A stretch of 64,000 nucleotides of DNA from assembly GCA_043101605.1 (NCBI GenBank), contig JBICIG010000003.1, positions 10,021-74,020 of the forward strand. The letters run 5' to 3'. Shown in pieces: positions 18,008-25,960 of the stretch (position 1 is its first letter; each line of letters begins with the position of its first letter). Origin of the DNA: JBICIG01 sp043101605. Lineage in GTDB: Bacteria > Planctomycetota > Phycisphaerae > Phycisphaerales > UBA1924. A model generated the notes under the pieces. That model was given only the letters and a program-made list of their open reading frames with translations. It was not told the origin of the DNA and did no database searches. The position numbers were made by a program, and so were the translations under genes.

Positions 18008-18025
18008 GGGGCCCGCGCGGGCCCC
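18008..18025. repeat. 18-base perfect G+C palindrome
   Basis: GGGGCCCGCGCGGGCCCC lies between the candidate asnB promoter and the leader frame. In RNA it would form a hairpin in the 5' leader; in DNA it could be an operator. Confidence 0.5.
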
Positions 18026-18140
18026 GGCTGATCGAGAGCATGCCGACGCGGCGGGCGCCGGTCAAGGATCTTGTTCGACAATCGCGGGTTATCGGTTCGA
18101 GGGGGGTGGACTTTGCGCGCCGTTGACGATCACCCCGCGT

Positions 18141-18821
18141 CTAGAACGGCCGCCTGGTCGGGTTGACGACGAGGTTGTCGCGTCCGAGGACGAGCAGGTC
18201 GGCGATCTCGACGGCTTCGGCGAACGACTCGCGGGCCTGCTCGAGGTCGGCGTGGTGGGGGAGGATCTGCCCCTTGTCGAGGTGCTCGCGCGTCGCGATC
18301 GCGTCGCCGGCGATCAGCGTCGTCGCACGGTGCTCGGCGAGCAGCAGCCCGGTGAGCCCGGGCGTCACGCCGGGCAGGGGAAAGAGCGAAACGCCGGGGC
18401 ACAGTTCATCGGGGGCGGGCTTGCACCGCTGCAGGATCGCGACATCGCGTTCGAGCAGGCGGACCAGTTCGTGATCGCCCTGTTCGTGCGCGCGTTTGAG
18501 GTGGGCGGCCAGCGGCACGCCGACGCCCTCGCGCTCACGCTCCCCGATCCACCAGGTCGCGTCCGGGAACGCCTGGATCCCGCGGATGGTGTCGGGCTGG
18601 AACGAGGTGAGGAAGACATGGGTGACGGCGGCGGGCTTGATCCCGGCGCGTTCGTCGAGCCGGGCTTCGAGGGCGGCGGTCGGAAGCCCCGGATCGATGA
18701 GGATCGTGCGCCCAGCCTCGCGGATGAGCGAGGTGGTGGCGTGCCCGGTGCGGGTGGGCTCGCGCTCGCGCCAGAGGGTGTTCACCGCGAGGGTGCCGAT
18801 GCTGACGATCCGGAAGTCCAT
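18141..18821 (-). CDS. MBL-fold protein with lost metal ligands
   Basis: The 226-residue protein follows the metallo-beta-lactamase fold throughout: TILIDPGLP, then AVTHVFLTSFQPDTIRGI, then GVTPGLTGLLL, TLIAGDAI and a final VLGRDNLV. In active members the second segment reads THxHxDH; here it is LTSFQPDT, so both histidines of the first pair and the final one are replaced. The PGHT-type histidine is also Val. It is probably a degenerate, metal-poor or binding-only member. The ATG at 18821 has a TACCAT box six bases upstream. Confidence 0.75.
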   Translation of the reverse strand: MDFRIVSIGTLAVNTLWREREPTRTGHATTSLIREAGRTILIDPGLPTAALEARLDERAGIKPAAVTHVFLTSFQPDTIRGIQAFPDATWWIGEREREGVGVPLAAHLKRAHEQGDHELVRLLERDVAILQRCKPAPDELCPGVSLFPLPGVTPGLTGLLLAEHRATTLIAGDAIATREHLDKGQILPHHADLEQARESFAEAVEIADLLVLGRDNLVVNPTRRPF

Positions 18822-18827
18822 GGACGG

Positions 18828-18833
18828 ATGGTA
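18828..18833 (-). promoter_or_regulatory. TACCAT box, probable leaderless promoter of the MBL-fold gene
   Basis: TACCAT on the minus strand, then six bases, then ATG at 18821. No Shine-Dalgarno sequence lies between. The DCC-family and ispE genes have the same hexamer. Confidence 0.5.
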
Positions 18834-19027
18834 CGGAAGGGGGACCGGAGCCGGCGGGGGTGTCCGGAGTGGGGGTGAGCCGGGGCGTTGCGCACCCGTT
18901 GCGCGCGCCGCACGCTGGGCTTCGTATGTTCGATCGGGGGAACACGGCGGTCACGAGACCCCGCGTCCTCTCGCGGAGCACCGAACACACTTCCCAGACG
19001 GGAAGCAATTCAGGAAGGACACGCGCC

Positions 19028-20281
19028 ATGACCCGCACCCGATTCGCTTCCACGCTCGCCCTGCTCGCCGGGCTCGCCTGTTCGGCGGGCGCCCAGCCCG
19101 CGTCGGAGATCTCGCTGATCCGCACGATCCAGCCCGACGATGCCGCGATGGTGCGCCCGTCGCCGATCCGCCCGGAGCGACCGGTCGTGCAGCTGGCGAT
19201 CCTGCTCGACACCTCGGGCAGCATGAGCGGGCTGATCGAGCAGGCCAAGACGCAGCTCTGGTCGATCGTCAACGAGCTGGCTCTGACCGAGCGCCACGGC
19301 GTGACGCCGGTGCTGGAGGTCGCTCTCTACGAGTACGGCAAGAGCTCGCTGAGCGCCGAGGAGGGGTGGGTGCGCCAGATCCTCCCGCTGACGCGCGACC
19401 TCGACGCGGTCTCGGCCGAGCTGTTCCAGCTCCAGACCAACGGCGGGGACGAATACTGCGGGTGGGTCATCCAGGACGCGTCGCGCGAGCTGGCGTGGAA
19501 CGACTCGGGCGACTCGCTCAAGATGATCGTGATCGCGGGCAACGAGCCTTTCACGCAGGGCGAGGTCGATTACAAGAGTTCGGTCCCCGAAGCAATCGCG
19601 CGCGGGATCATCGTCAACACGATCTTCTGCGGGAGCGCCGAGGAAGGCATCAACACCGGTTGGGCCGACGGCGCCAAGCTGGGGGATGGGGAGTACACCA
19701 GCATCGATCACAACGCCGCGGTGCCGCACATCGACGCCCCGCAGGACGACGAGCTCTCAAGGCTCAGCACCGAGCTGAACACGACCTACCTCGCCTACGG
19801 CGACGAGGGCGAGGAGGCGCGGATGCGGCAGACGGCGCAGGACGCCAACGCGGCGGGGGCAGCCCCGGCGGTCGCCGCCGAGCGAGCCCAGACCAAGGCC
19901 TCCACGCTCTACAGCAACACCCGCTGGGACCTGGTTGATGCGATCCGCGAGGGCGTGGTCAAGCTCGGCGAACTGAAGGACGAGGACCTGCCCGCGCCCA
20001 TGCGCGACATGTCGATCGAGGAGCAGCGGGAGTATGTCGAGCAGGCGGCGGGTCGGCGGGCGGAGATCCAGGCGCGGATCAAGGAACTGAGCGCCGCGCG
20101 GGCGAACTACATCGCCGCCGAGCGGGCCAAGATCAGCGGCGCGACGACGCTCGGCGAGGCGCTGCTGGGCGCGATCCGCGACCAGGCGTCGCGCGTCGGG
20201 CTCGAGAAGCCGGCCGAGGAAGCGCCGGTCGAGTCCGAGACCGGCGCGTCGAGTGCCGCGGCGGAGAACGAAGGCGGCTGA
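19028..20281 (+). CDS. Secreted von Willebrand factor A domain protein
   Basis: The 417-residue protein has a signal peptide (FASTLALLAGLACSAGAQ) and so probably acts outside the cytoplasmic membrane. The vWA domain follows, with the metal-dependent adhesion motif DTSGSMSG near residue 60 and a GNEPFTQG segment in place of the usual last motif. The C-terminal third is charged and helical (EEQREYVEQAAGRRAEIQ). Such proteins bind ligands or partners through a metal ion; the partner is unknown. The ATG at 19028 follows AGGAAGGA at suitable spacing. It converges on coaD. Confidence 0.85.
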   Translation: MTRTRFASTLALLAGLACSAGAQPASEISLIRTIQPDDAAMVRPSPIRPERPVVQLAILLDTSGSMSGLIEQAKTQLWSIVNELALTERHGVTPVLEVALYEYGKSSLSAEEGWVRQILPLTRDLDAVSAELFQLQTNGGDEYCGWVIQDASRELAWNDSGDSLKMIVIAGNEPFTQGEVDYKSSVPEAIARGIIVNTIFCGSAEEGINTGWADGAKLGDGEYTSIDHNAAVPHIDAPQDDELSRLSTELNTTYLAYGDEGEEARMRQTAQDANAAGAAPAVAAERAQTKASTLYSNTRWDLVDAIREGVVKLGELKDEDLPAPMRDMSIEEQREYVEQAAGRRAEIQARIKELSAARANYIAAERAKISGATTLGEALLGAIRDQASRVGLEKPAEEAPVESETGASSAAAENEGG

Positions 20282-20317
20282 TCTCCGGCGTTGGTCTGTC
20301 CGCGAGCCAAGGCAAAC

Positions 20318-20890
20318 TCATCCGTCGGCGTCGCCCCCCCCGTGCTCGTTGCGCAAGCGCGCGAGCACGGGGTGGTCGGCCCGGCGTTTTTCTTCGAGTT
20401 TGGCGAGGACGAGCGGGGGGACCATCGGCGACAGGGCCGACAGGTCGCGCCCCATCGCCGCGATCTGCTTGATGAGGCTCGACGAGGTGTACGCGAAGGT
20501 CTGCCCGGCGACGACGAACGCGGTCTCGAGGTTGGCGAGTTGCCGGTTGGTGACCGCCTGCTGGACCTCGTAGGTCAGGTCCGAGAGGTTTCGGACGCCC
20601 CGGAGCAGGGCGGTCGCGTCGAGCGAGCGGGCGAAGTCAACGGTCAGCCCCTCGTAGCCCAGCACCTCGACGGGCGCCAGGTCCGGGTCCTCGGCGACCA
20701 GTTCGGCGGCCAGCGCCCGGGCCATCTCGACCCGCTCCTCAGCCGTGAACAGCAGCGACTTGCCCGGGTTCTGCCCGACCGCGACGACGAGCCGATCGAA
20801 CAGGCGACGGCCGCGGCGGATGACATCGAGGTGCCCGTAGGTGACCGGGTCGAACGAGCCCGGGAAGACGGCCAGATGGTCGCGTGGCAT
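20318..20890 (-). CDS. coaD: Phosphopantetheine adenylyltransferase
   Basis: The 190-residue enzyme makes dephospho-CoA from ATP and 4'-phosphopantetheine, the fourth step of coenzyme A synthesis. The nucleotidyltransferase motif GSFDPVTYGHLD is at the N-terminus, followed by VAVGQNPGKS, LLRGVRNLSDLTYE and YTSSSLIKQ (the second ATP motif). It is about 25 residues longer than usual because of a charged C-terminal tail. The ATG at 20890 has TAGACT six bases upstream and no Shine-Dalgarno sequence. Confidence 0.95.
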   Translation of the reverse strand: MPRDHLAVFPGSFDPVTYGHLDVIRRGRRLFDRLVVAVGQNPGKSLLFTAEERVEMARALAAELVAEDPDLAPVEVLGYEGLTVDFARSLDATALLRGVRNLSDLTYEVQQAVTNRQLANLETAFVVAGQTFAYTSSSLIKQIAAMGRDLSALSPMVPPLVLAKLEEKRRADHPVLARLRNEHGGGDADG

Positions 20891-20896
20891 CGCGGG

Positions 20897-20902
20897 AGTC
20901 TA
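20897..20902 (-). promoter_or_regulatory. TAGACT box, probable leaderless promoter of coaD
   Basis: TAGACT on the minus strand, six bases, then the coaD ATG. Identical hexamer and spacing to the HIT gene and trpE. Confidence 0.6.
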
Positions 20903-21074
20903 CGGAACGCCGCCGTGGCCCGCGCCATCATTTCAGCCCTTCCAGACCGACCCCCGCCCCCCGGGTTGGGGGAGCAGGGGCTGGCGAAGGCTTCGGGGGA
21001 TTGTGAGTCTGGAGAGTCGGGTTCGTCGCGGTCGCGGCGGAGCCGGCCGGGGAATCGATCGGTGTGATCCCTGC

Positions 21075-21115
21075 GACAGGCCCCGCGTCGGCCGCCTCAC
21101 CGACGCGGGGCTGTC
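21075..21115 (-). terminator. Long hairpin downstream of the AhpD-like gene
   Basis: Arms of 17 and 16 bases (GACAGGCCCCGCGTCGG and CCGACGCGGGGCTGTC) pair with one bulge around an eight-base loop. It lies 65 bases after the AhpD-like stop on the minus strand. There is no T-run on that side, so it may be a processing or Rho-linked structure. Confidence 0.5.
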
Positions 21116-21179
21116 TTGCGCTCGTGGGCCCCGGCCCGGCCGGAGGGTGGCGGGCGGATCGGGCGAGGGAACGCGGCGG

Positions 21180-21710
21180 TCAGATCTTCGGAGCCGCGGG
21201 GAAGTCGACCTCGGTGTCGTGGGTGTGGTTGAAGTAGTTGGTGAAGTACGCCAGGGCGATGCCCGCGATGACCTCGGGCACATGCCCGTCGGTGTAGCCG
21301 GCGCTCTTGAAGGCGGCGAGGTCGTCGTCGGAAGCCCAGCCACGCTTCTCGTGCAGGGTGCCGGCGAACTTCGACAGAGCCGCGAGCTTGGCGTCGTCGA
21401 GCGTGCCCTTGCGGGCGGCGACGGTCTGGTCCTCGCTCAGGCCCTCCATCTTCCCGATCGCGGTGTGGGCGGCGAGGCAGTAGTCGCAATCGTTGGCCTG
21501 GGCGATGGTGAGCTGGATGACCTCGCGCTCGGCCCCGGTGAGCAAGCCGTTCTTCAGGGCGCCGCTGGCCTGGACATAGAAGTCGAGGGCGGCCCCGGAA
21601 TTGGCGATGCCCTTGAAGATGTTGGCGTGCATGCCCTTGAGAGGGCCCTCGAAGAGCTCCTTGGCGCGTCCTTCGGCGGTGGCGGGATCGACGACATTCA
21701 GTCGGGGCAT
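21180..21710 (-). CDS. AhpD-like carboxymuconolactone decarboxylase family protein
   Basis: The 176-residue protein has the redox motif DCDYCLAAH with an upstream Glu (TGAEREVIQL), the layout of AhpD-type alkylhydroperoxidases and their relatives. Those proteins use the CxxC pair and histidine as a proton relay in peroxide reduction. The C-terminal FTNYFNHTHDTEVDFP is typical of the YcnD/peroxidase-related subgroup. Start ATG at 21710 with GGAGACTCCCC just upstream (AAGGAG). No peroxiredoxin partner is adjacent. Confidence 0.87.
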   Translation of the reverse strand: MPRLNVVDPATAEGRAKELFEGPLKGMHANIFKGIANSGAALDFYVQASGALKNGLLTGAEREVIQLTIAQANDCDYCLAAHTAIGKMEGLSEDQTVAARKGTLDDAKLAALSKFAGTLHEKRGWASDDDLAAFKSAGYTDGHVPEVIAGIALAYFTNYFNHTHDTEVDFPAAPKI

Positions 21711-22059
21711 GGGGAGTCTCCTTCTCTGGAAGACCGCGTGGGTCTCGGTCGTGCTCGTCCCCGCGGGCCGGTTGCTCGCGGGGGTTCGTGGGGAACGCCT
21801 TCGCCGGATTGATTGTTCCCACGACTATTCGCGCCGGGACCGAAAACCTCCACGGGTTTGTTGGCGATTCGGGCGCGATCGGGCCCGAGCGTTCGCGTGG
21901 CGCATGGATCGCGTTCAGGCTCCGTGAGATCGCGCGCCGCCGCTGGCGACGGACCCCGGAAACGGGCGAATGAGAGGTAACATCCGCCGCATCCGCGGGA
22001 TGGACTCCGCGGTGCAGGCGTGCGCTCATCCGACCTGTGAACCCTGCGGGGACCCTCCC
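21711..22059 (+). other. 349-base intergenic region upstream of the PHP-glycosyltransferase gene
   Basis: I see no confident gene here. The frame of the downstream fusion protein stays open back to an ATG at 21970, so its true start could be up to 30 codons earlier than annotated. A TAACAT hexamer near 21977 could be a -10 box. Apart from these I see nothing. Confidence 0.4.
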
Positions 22060-24762
22060 ATGACGGGCCGAGCCGGGATGCGTTCAGACCCCACCGCCAG
22101 CCCGACCGCCGACGCCGACGGGCGTCCCGTGACGCCGACGAGCCGGCTGTCGCGCCTGCGCCCGCGCGTGATGCTCGCGGATGTCGGCTCGCCGACCCGC
22201 GCCGAAACGCCCGTCCCCGAAGCCGTCGGCACGCTGACGCGGATGGACACGCATGTGCACTCCAAGGCGTCGGACGGGCCCGCCGCGGCCGCCCTCGGGT
22301 TCATCGGCTGCCCCGAGAGCTACTCCGAGCCCGAGCAGGTCTACGCCCAGGCCCGCGCCCGCGGCATGGACCTGGTCACCCTGACCGACCACGACACCAT
22401 CGCCGGGGCGCTCCACCTCGTCGAGCGGGGTTTCCAGGGCACGGTCATCGGGCAGGAGGTGACCGTCCGCTTCCCCGAGGACCGGTGCAAGCTGCATGTG
22501 CTCGTCTGGACGCTCACGCCCGACCTGCACGAGCAGATCGAAACGCTGCGCCTGCGGGATGATGTCTACGCGTTCGCCGAGTGGCTCAAGGATCGCGACC
22601 TCCCCCACGCGCTCGCCCACCCGCTGTACATCCAGAACGGCAAGCTGACGCGCTGGCACCTCGAGCGGTGCGCGATCCTCTTCAAGGGCTTCGAAACCCT
22701 CAACGGCGCGCACACCGTGACGCATCGCGGGGCGCTCGAGCGGTTCCTCGACGCGCTGACCCCCCGCCGTCTCCTCGACCTGACCAACAAGCACGGCATC
22801 GAGCCGCTCTGGCCCCGCGCGTGGGAGAAAGCCCGCACCGGTGGCTCGGACGACCACGCCCTTCTCAACATCGGGCGCACCTGGACGCAGGTGCGATCCC
22901 GCGGCGGCTCGAAGATCACCGATCCGCGCGACTTCTTCCGAGCGGTGATGAAGGGACAGTGCGAGCCGGGCGGCGAGGGCGGGCATCCCTCGCTGCTGGC
23001 CCACCAGCTCACGAGCGTCGGTGCCAGGTACGCCGCGTCGCGCGGCACGCCGAAGTCGGTCCGCTCGAAGCTGATCCGCGCCAAGCTGATCCGGTTCGCC
23101 GGCGTCGACGAGAAGTCCCCGGGTCGATCGCGGCTGGTGCTCGATGCCGCGCTGGCGAAGCTGCGTCGCCGGCGGGCGTCGCTGCCGGTGGTCGCGGCGC
23201 TGCGCCGATCCATCGGCCCGGTGCTCGCACGCCACCCGGAGCTGCGGGCCAGGCTCGACCCGGCCCGGTGGGACGACGGGAGCGCCCTGTCCAGCCACGA
23301 GGAGATGGAGTCGTTCAGCGCCGAGCTGGTGCGGGCGATGAGCGAGGTCATGCAATCGGGGCTCGCGTCGGCGCTCAAGGGGCGTGACGCCCGGGCCGCC
23401 GTCGACCACTTCCTCTCGCACGCGATCGTGCAGGCGGCCCAGCTACCCTATGTTTTCAGCCTGTTCCATCAGAACAAGGAGCGATGGTTCGTGGAACAGA
23501 TCGACCAGGCAACCGGGCTCGGCACCAACGGCACGGCGGGCGGGCTCGCGACACGCCCCCTCAGGGTGATGCTCTTCACCGACACGCTGGGCGATGTCAA
23601 CGGCGTCTCGCGCTTCATCAACACCATGGCCGACGAGGCCCGTGCCGCCGGTCGCGACCTGACCGTCTGCACCTCGACGAACATACCGCTCGAAGAACGC
23701 CCGAATGTGCGCAACTTCAAGCCGCTGGTGGCGACGAAGATGCCGGGGTACAACCACCTCGAGCTCGCGATGCCGCCGTTACTCGAGATGCTCCGCCACG
23801 CCGACCGCGCCCAGCCCGATGTGATCCATATCTCCACGCCCGGCACCGTCGGGCTCGTCGGACGCCTCGCCGGCGCGATGCTCAAGATCCCCGTCGTCGG
23901 GACCTACCACACCGACTTCCCGGCGTATGTCGAGCGCATCTTCGACGACCACATCATGACCGACCTGGCGACCGCGTTCATGCGCCTGTTCTACAAGCGG
24001 TTCGCCCGCGTGCTGACCCGCAGCGCCGACTATGTCCCCAAGGTCGCCGGGCTCGGGCTGGAGGCCGACCGCGTCCGCCCGCTGACGGCCGGGTGCGACA
24101 CGCGCCTGTTCAACGCCAAGCGCCGCGATCGCTCGATCTGGAAGAAGTACCACGCCGAGTGCGGCACGGCGCCCGAGGGCGTCAAGGTCGTCTACTGCGG
24201 CCGCGTCAGCGTCGAGAAGAACCTCCCCAAGCTCGCCGCGATCTGGCGCCTCGTCCGCGCCAAGCTCGACGCCCGCGGGCTCTCGGCCGAACTGGTCATC
24301 GTCGGCGACGGGCCCTACCGACCCGAGATGGAATCGGAACTGGGAGGCATGGGCGCCCGGTTCCTGGGCTACCGCTACGGCGAGGAACTCGCGACGATCT
24401 ACGCGTCGGCCGACCTGTTCGCGTTCCCCTCGACCACCGACACCCTCGGGCAGGTCGTGATGGAGGCCCAGTCTTCGGGGCTTCCCGCGGTCGTCACCGA
24501 CGAGGGCGGGCCCAAGGAGATCGTCGAGGACGGCGTCACGGGCTTCGTCGCCAGCATCGACGACCCGAACCGCTGGGCCGAGCGCATCGTCGAACTGATC
24601 GCCGACGCCGACCTCCGCCGGAGCATGGGCGACGCCGGCTTCGCGATGATGCAGGAGCGGTCGATCCTTAAGTCTTTCGAGGAGTTTTGGCAGACGCACG
24701 AGGATGTGTTCGCGGCCCATCTGGAGTCCAAGGGCCTCTCGCGCGAGCCCGCCCCGGCTTGA
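22060..24762 (+). CDS. PHP phosphoesterase - GT4 glycosyltransferase fusion
   Basis: The 900-residue protein starts with about 60 disordered residues, then a PHP domain (residues about 62-300) with MDTHVHSKASDG, VTLTDHDTIAG, HALAHP and GGSDDHA, so the metal ligands look intact. Residues about 500-890 are a GT4 glycosyltransferase (TDTLGDVNGVSRF, GTYHTDFPAYVERIF, VYCGRVSVEKNL, DTLGQVVMEAQSSGLPAV), close to the alpha-mannosyltransferase type that acts on glycerolipids. One chain may therefore both hydrolyse a phosphoester and transfer a sugar. The start is uncertain: 22060 follows GCGGGGACC, with alternatives at 21970 and 22078. Confidence 0.85.
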   Translation: MTGRAGMRSDPTASPTADADGRPVTPTSRLSRLRPRVMLADVGSPTRAETPVPEAVGTLTRMDTHVHSKASDGPAAAALGFIGCPESYSEPEQVYAQARARGMDLVTLTDHDTIAGALHLVERGFQGTVIGQEVTVRFPEDRCKLHVLVWTLTPDLHEQIETLRLRDDVYAFAEWLKDRDLPHALAHPLYIQNGKLTRWHLERCAILFKGFETLNGAHTVTHRGALERFLDALTPRRLLDLTNKHGIEPLWPRAWEKARTGGSDDHALLNIGRTWTQVRSRGGSKITDPRDFFRAVMKGQCEPGGEGGHPSLLAHQLTSVGARYAASRGTPKSVRSKLIRAKLIRFAGVDEKSPGRSRLVLDAALAKLRRRRASLPVVAALRRSIGPVLARHPELRARLDPARWDDGSALSSHEEMESFSAELVRAMSEVMQSGLASALKGRDARAAVDHFLSHAIVQAAQLPYVFSLFHQNKERWFVEQIDQATGLGTNGTAGGLATRPLRVMLFTDTLGDVNGVSRFINTMADEARAAGRDLTVCTSTNIPLEERPNVRNFKPLVATKMPGYNHLELAMPPLLEMLRHADRAQPDVIHISTPGTVGLVGRLAGAMLKIPVVGTYHTDFPAYVERIFDDHIMTDLATAFMRLFYKRFARVLTRSADYVPKVAGLGLEADRVRPLTAGCDTRLFNAKRRDRSIWKKYHAECGTAPEGVKVVYCGRVSVEKNLPKLAAIWRLVRAKLDARGLSAELVIVGDGPYRPEMESELGGMGARFLGYRYGEELATIYASADLFAFPSTTDTLGQVVMEAQSSGLPAVVTDEGGPKEIVEDGVTGFVASIDDPNRWAERIVELIADADLRRSMGDAGFAMMQERSILKSFEEFWQTHEDVFAAHLESKGLSREPAPA

Positions 24763-24818
24763 TCGCGCCCCGTTGCCGAGGCCAGGTCGATGTCCGCCCC
24801 GATGTCCAGCCCGATGTC

Positions 24819-24956
24819 CGGTGCCGTGGTCTGAGCGCAGCGAAGGCCACGAACGCGCCACACCCGTCGATCAGGTGCCCCACTTCATAGTCTTCGTCGC
24901 GATGCTCCTCAGTCCATGCCATCCGGGGCCCTTGTCTCCCTCCGTGCCTCGGTGGT
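24819..24956. repeat. Dispersed intergenic repeat, copy A
   Basis: Begins with GGTGCCGTGGTCTGAGCG, in which CCGTGG and the later CCACG can form a hairpin. It ends with CTCCGTGCCTCGGTGGTG. The order and spacing of both parts match copy B at 27855-28024, with scattered substitutions and a length difference in the middle. The two copies flank the histone-like and DAHP synthase genes. Confidence 0.75.
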
Positions 24957-24999
24957 GATTCTCCCTCGGGCCTCTTCGCCGAGTTCTCAGAAAGCGAAA

Positions 25000-25030
25000 G
25001 AGCCGCGGCACCTCCGTGTGGCCGCGGCTC
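25000..25030 (-). terminator. Rho-independent terminator of the histone-like gene
   Basis: Ten-base perfect arms (GAGCCGCGGC and GCCGCGGCTC) around an 11-base loop. On the minus strand they are followed by TTTCGCTTTCT. It begins 21 bases after the gene's stop. Confidence 0.8.
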
Positions 25031-25051
25031 CTGTTCTCGTGTGCGTCGCGA

Positions 25052-25696
25052 TCAGGCGGCGCGGCGACGGCTGGTGCTGCGCGTCGCGTTGCTCGTCTTG
25101 GAACCGACCAGGCGGAGACCGGTGTTGGTCTTGCGGGTCGAGTTCTTGCGGGTGGCGTTCTTGCGGGCCGCCGGGGTGCGCGACGCGGTGGTCGTGCTCT
25201 TGCGGGCGGCGGGGCGGCTCTTGCGGGCCGTCGGACGAGCGGTGCTCGTCTTGGTGTTGCTCTTGCGAGCGGTCGGACGCGCCGTGGAGGTCTTGGCGGT
25301 CGTGGCGGTCTTGCGGGCCGCGGGCTTGCGAGCGGTGGTGCTCTTGCGGGCGGTGGTGGTGGTCGACTTGCGGGCGCTGGTGCGCGGCGAGGTCGTCCGG
25401 GCGGTGGTGGTCCGGGTGGAGGTCTTCCGGGCCGTGGTGGTGGTCTTGCGAGCGGCCGGACGCGCCGTGGAGTTCTTCTTGGCGGTCGTGGTGGTCTTGC
25501 GGGCCGCGGGCTTGCGAGCGGTCGTGCTCTTGCGGGCGGTGGGGTTGGTGGTGCTCTTGGTGGTCGTCTTGCGGGCGACCGGCTTGCGGGTCTTCTTGGT
25601 GGTGTTGGTCTTGTTGGTTTTGGTGGTGGTCTTGGTGCTCGGACGGGCCGCGTGCTTGCGGGTGGTCGTCCTCGAGCGGGTGGTCCTGGTGGGCAT
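25052..25696 (-). CDS. Histone H1-like lysine/arginine-rich repeat protein
   Basis: The 214-residue protein is almost entirely Lys, Arg, Thr, Ala, Ser and Pro, in imperfect repeats of types such as TARKPAARKTTT and STARPTARKS. It has no acidic stretch and no hydrophobic core. This matches bacterial histone H1-like proteins, which bind DNA non-specifically through a disordered basic tail and compact the nucleoid. The repeats ARPTARK and RPAARK loosely recall AT-hook spacing but lack the GRP core. Start ATG 25696 has AAGGAG eight bases upstream. The terminator and a 264-base divergent upstream region point to a single-gene transcript. Confidence 0.8.
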   Translation of the reverse strand: MPTRTTRSRTTTRKHAARPSTKTTTKTNKTNTTKKTRKPVARKTTTKSTTNPTARKSTTARKPAARKTTTTAKKNSTARPAARKTTTTARKTSTRTTTARTTSPRTSARKSTTTTARKSTTARKPAARKTATTAKTSTARPTARKSNTKTSTARPTARKSRPAARKSTTTASRTPAARKNATRKNSTRKTNTGLRLVGSKTSNATRSTSRRRAA

Positions 25697-25960
25697 ATCG
25701 AAGCTCCTTGCTGACCTTCCGTGGATCCTCCCCGACAAGCCGGCGAACCCGGATCGGGGGGCTGCGCTTCCGTGCTCAGCCGAGGACCGAGACCATCCCG
25801 GTCCATGCGTTCTCTGCACGGACGGAATCGGCCATCGGGCGTTCAGCCCCCCCGGATTACTTTTTGCAACAAATTTGGCACTGCCTGCGCTCACAAGCCC
25901 CATGCCGAACGATTGACTTCACATCCCGTCCCCGGCGGCGCAACAATCTCCGGCTCGATC

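Larger units (their letters stand above)
17785..18140 (-). promoter_or_regulatory. asnB leader region with promoter, palindrome, leader peptide and attenuator
   Basis: This 356-base stretch has no large gene. Read on the minus strand it contains in order: TTGACC at 18065-18060, a 17-base spacer, CATGCT at 18042-18037, the perfect palindrome GGGGCCCGCGCGGGCCCC at 18025-18008, an 18-codon reading frame at 17973-17917, and an eight-base-pair hairpin at 17876-17857 with a T-rich tail. The order matches amino-acid biosynthesis attenuators. I could not identify a convincing antiterminator pairing, so the mechanism is inferred. Confidence 0.55.

Noticed and set aside
25070..25690. Short tandem-like DNA repeats that might suggest a CRISPR array
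   Set aside because: The units vary in length and keep reading frame as Lys/Arg/Thr/Ala codons. There are no unique spacers, so this is a repetitive coding sequence.
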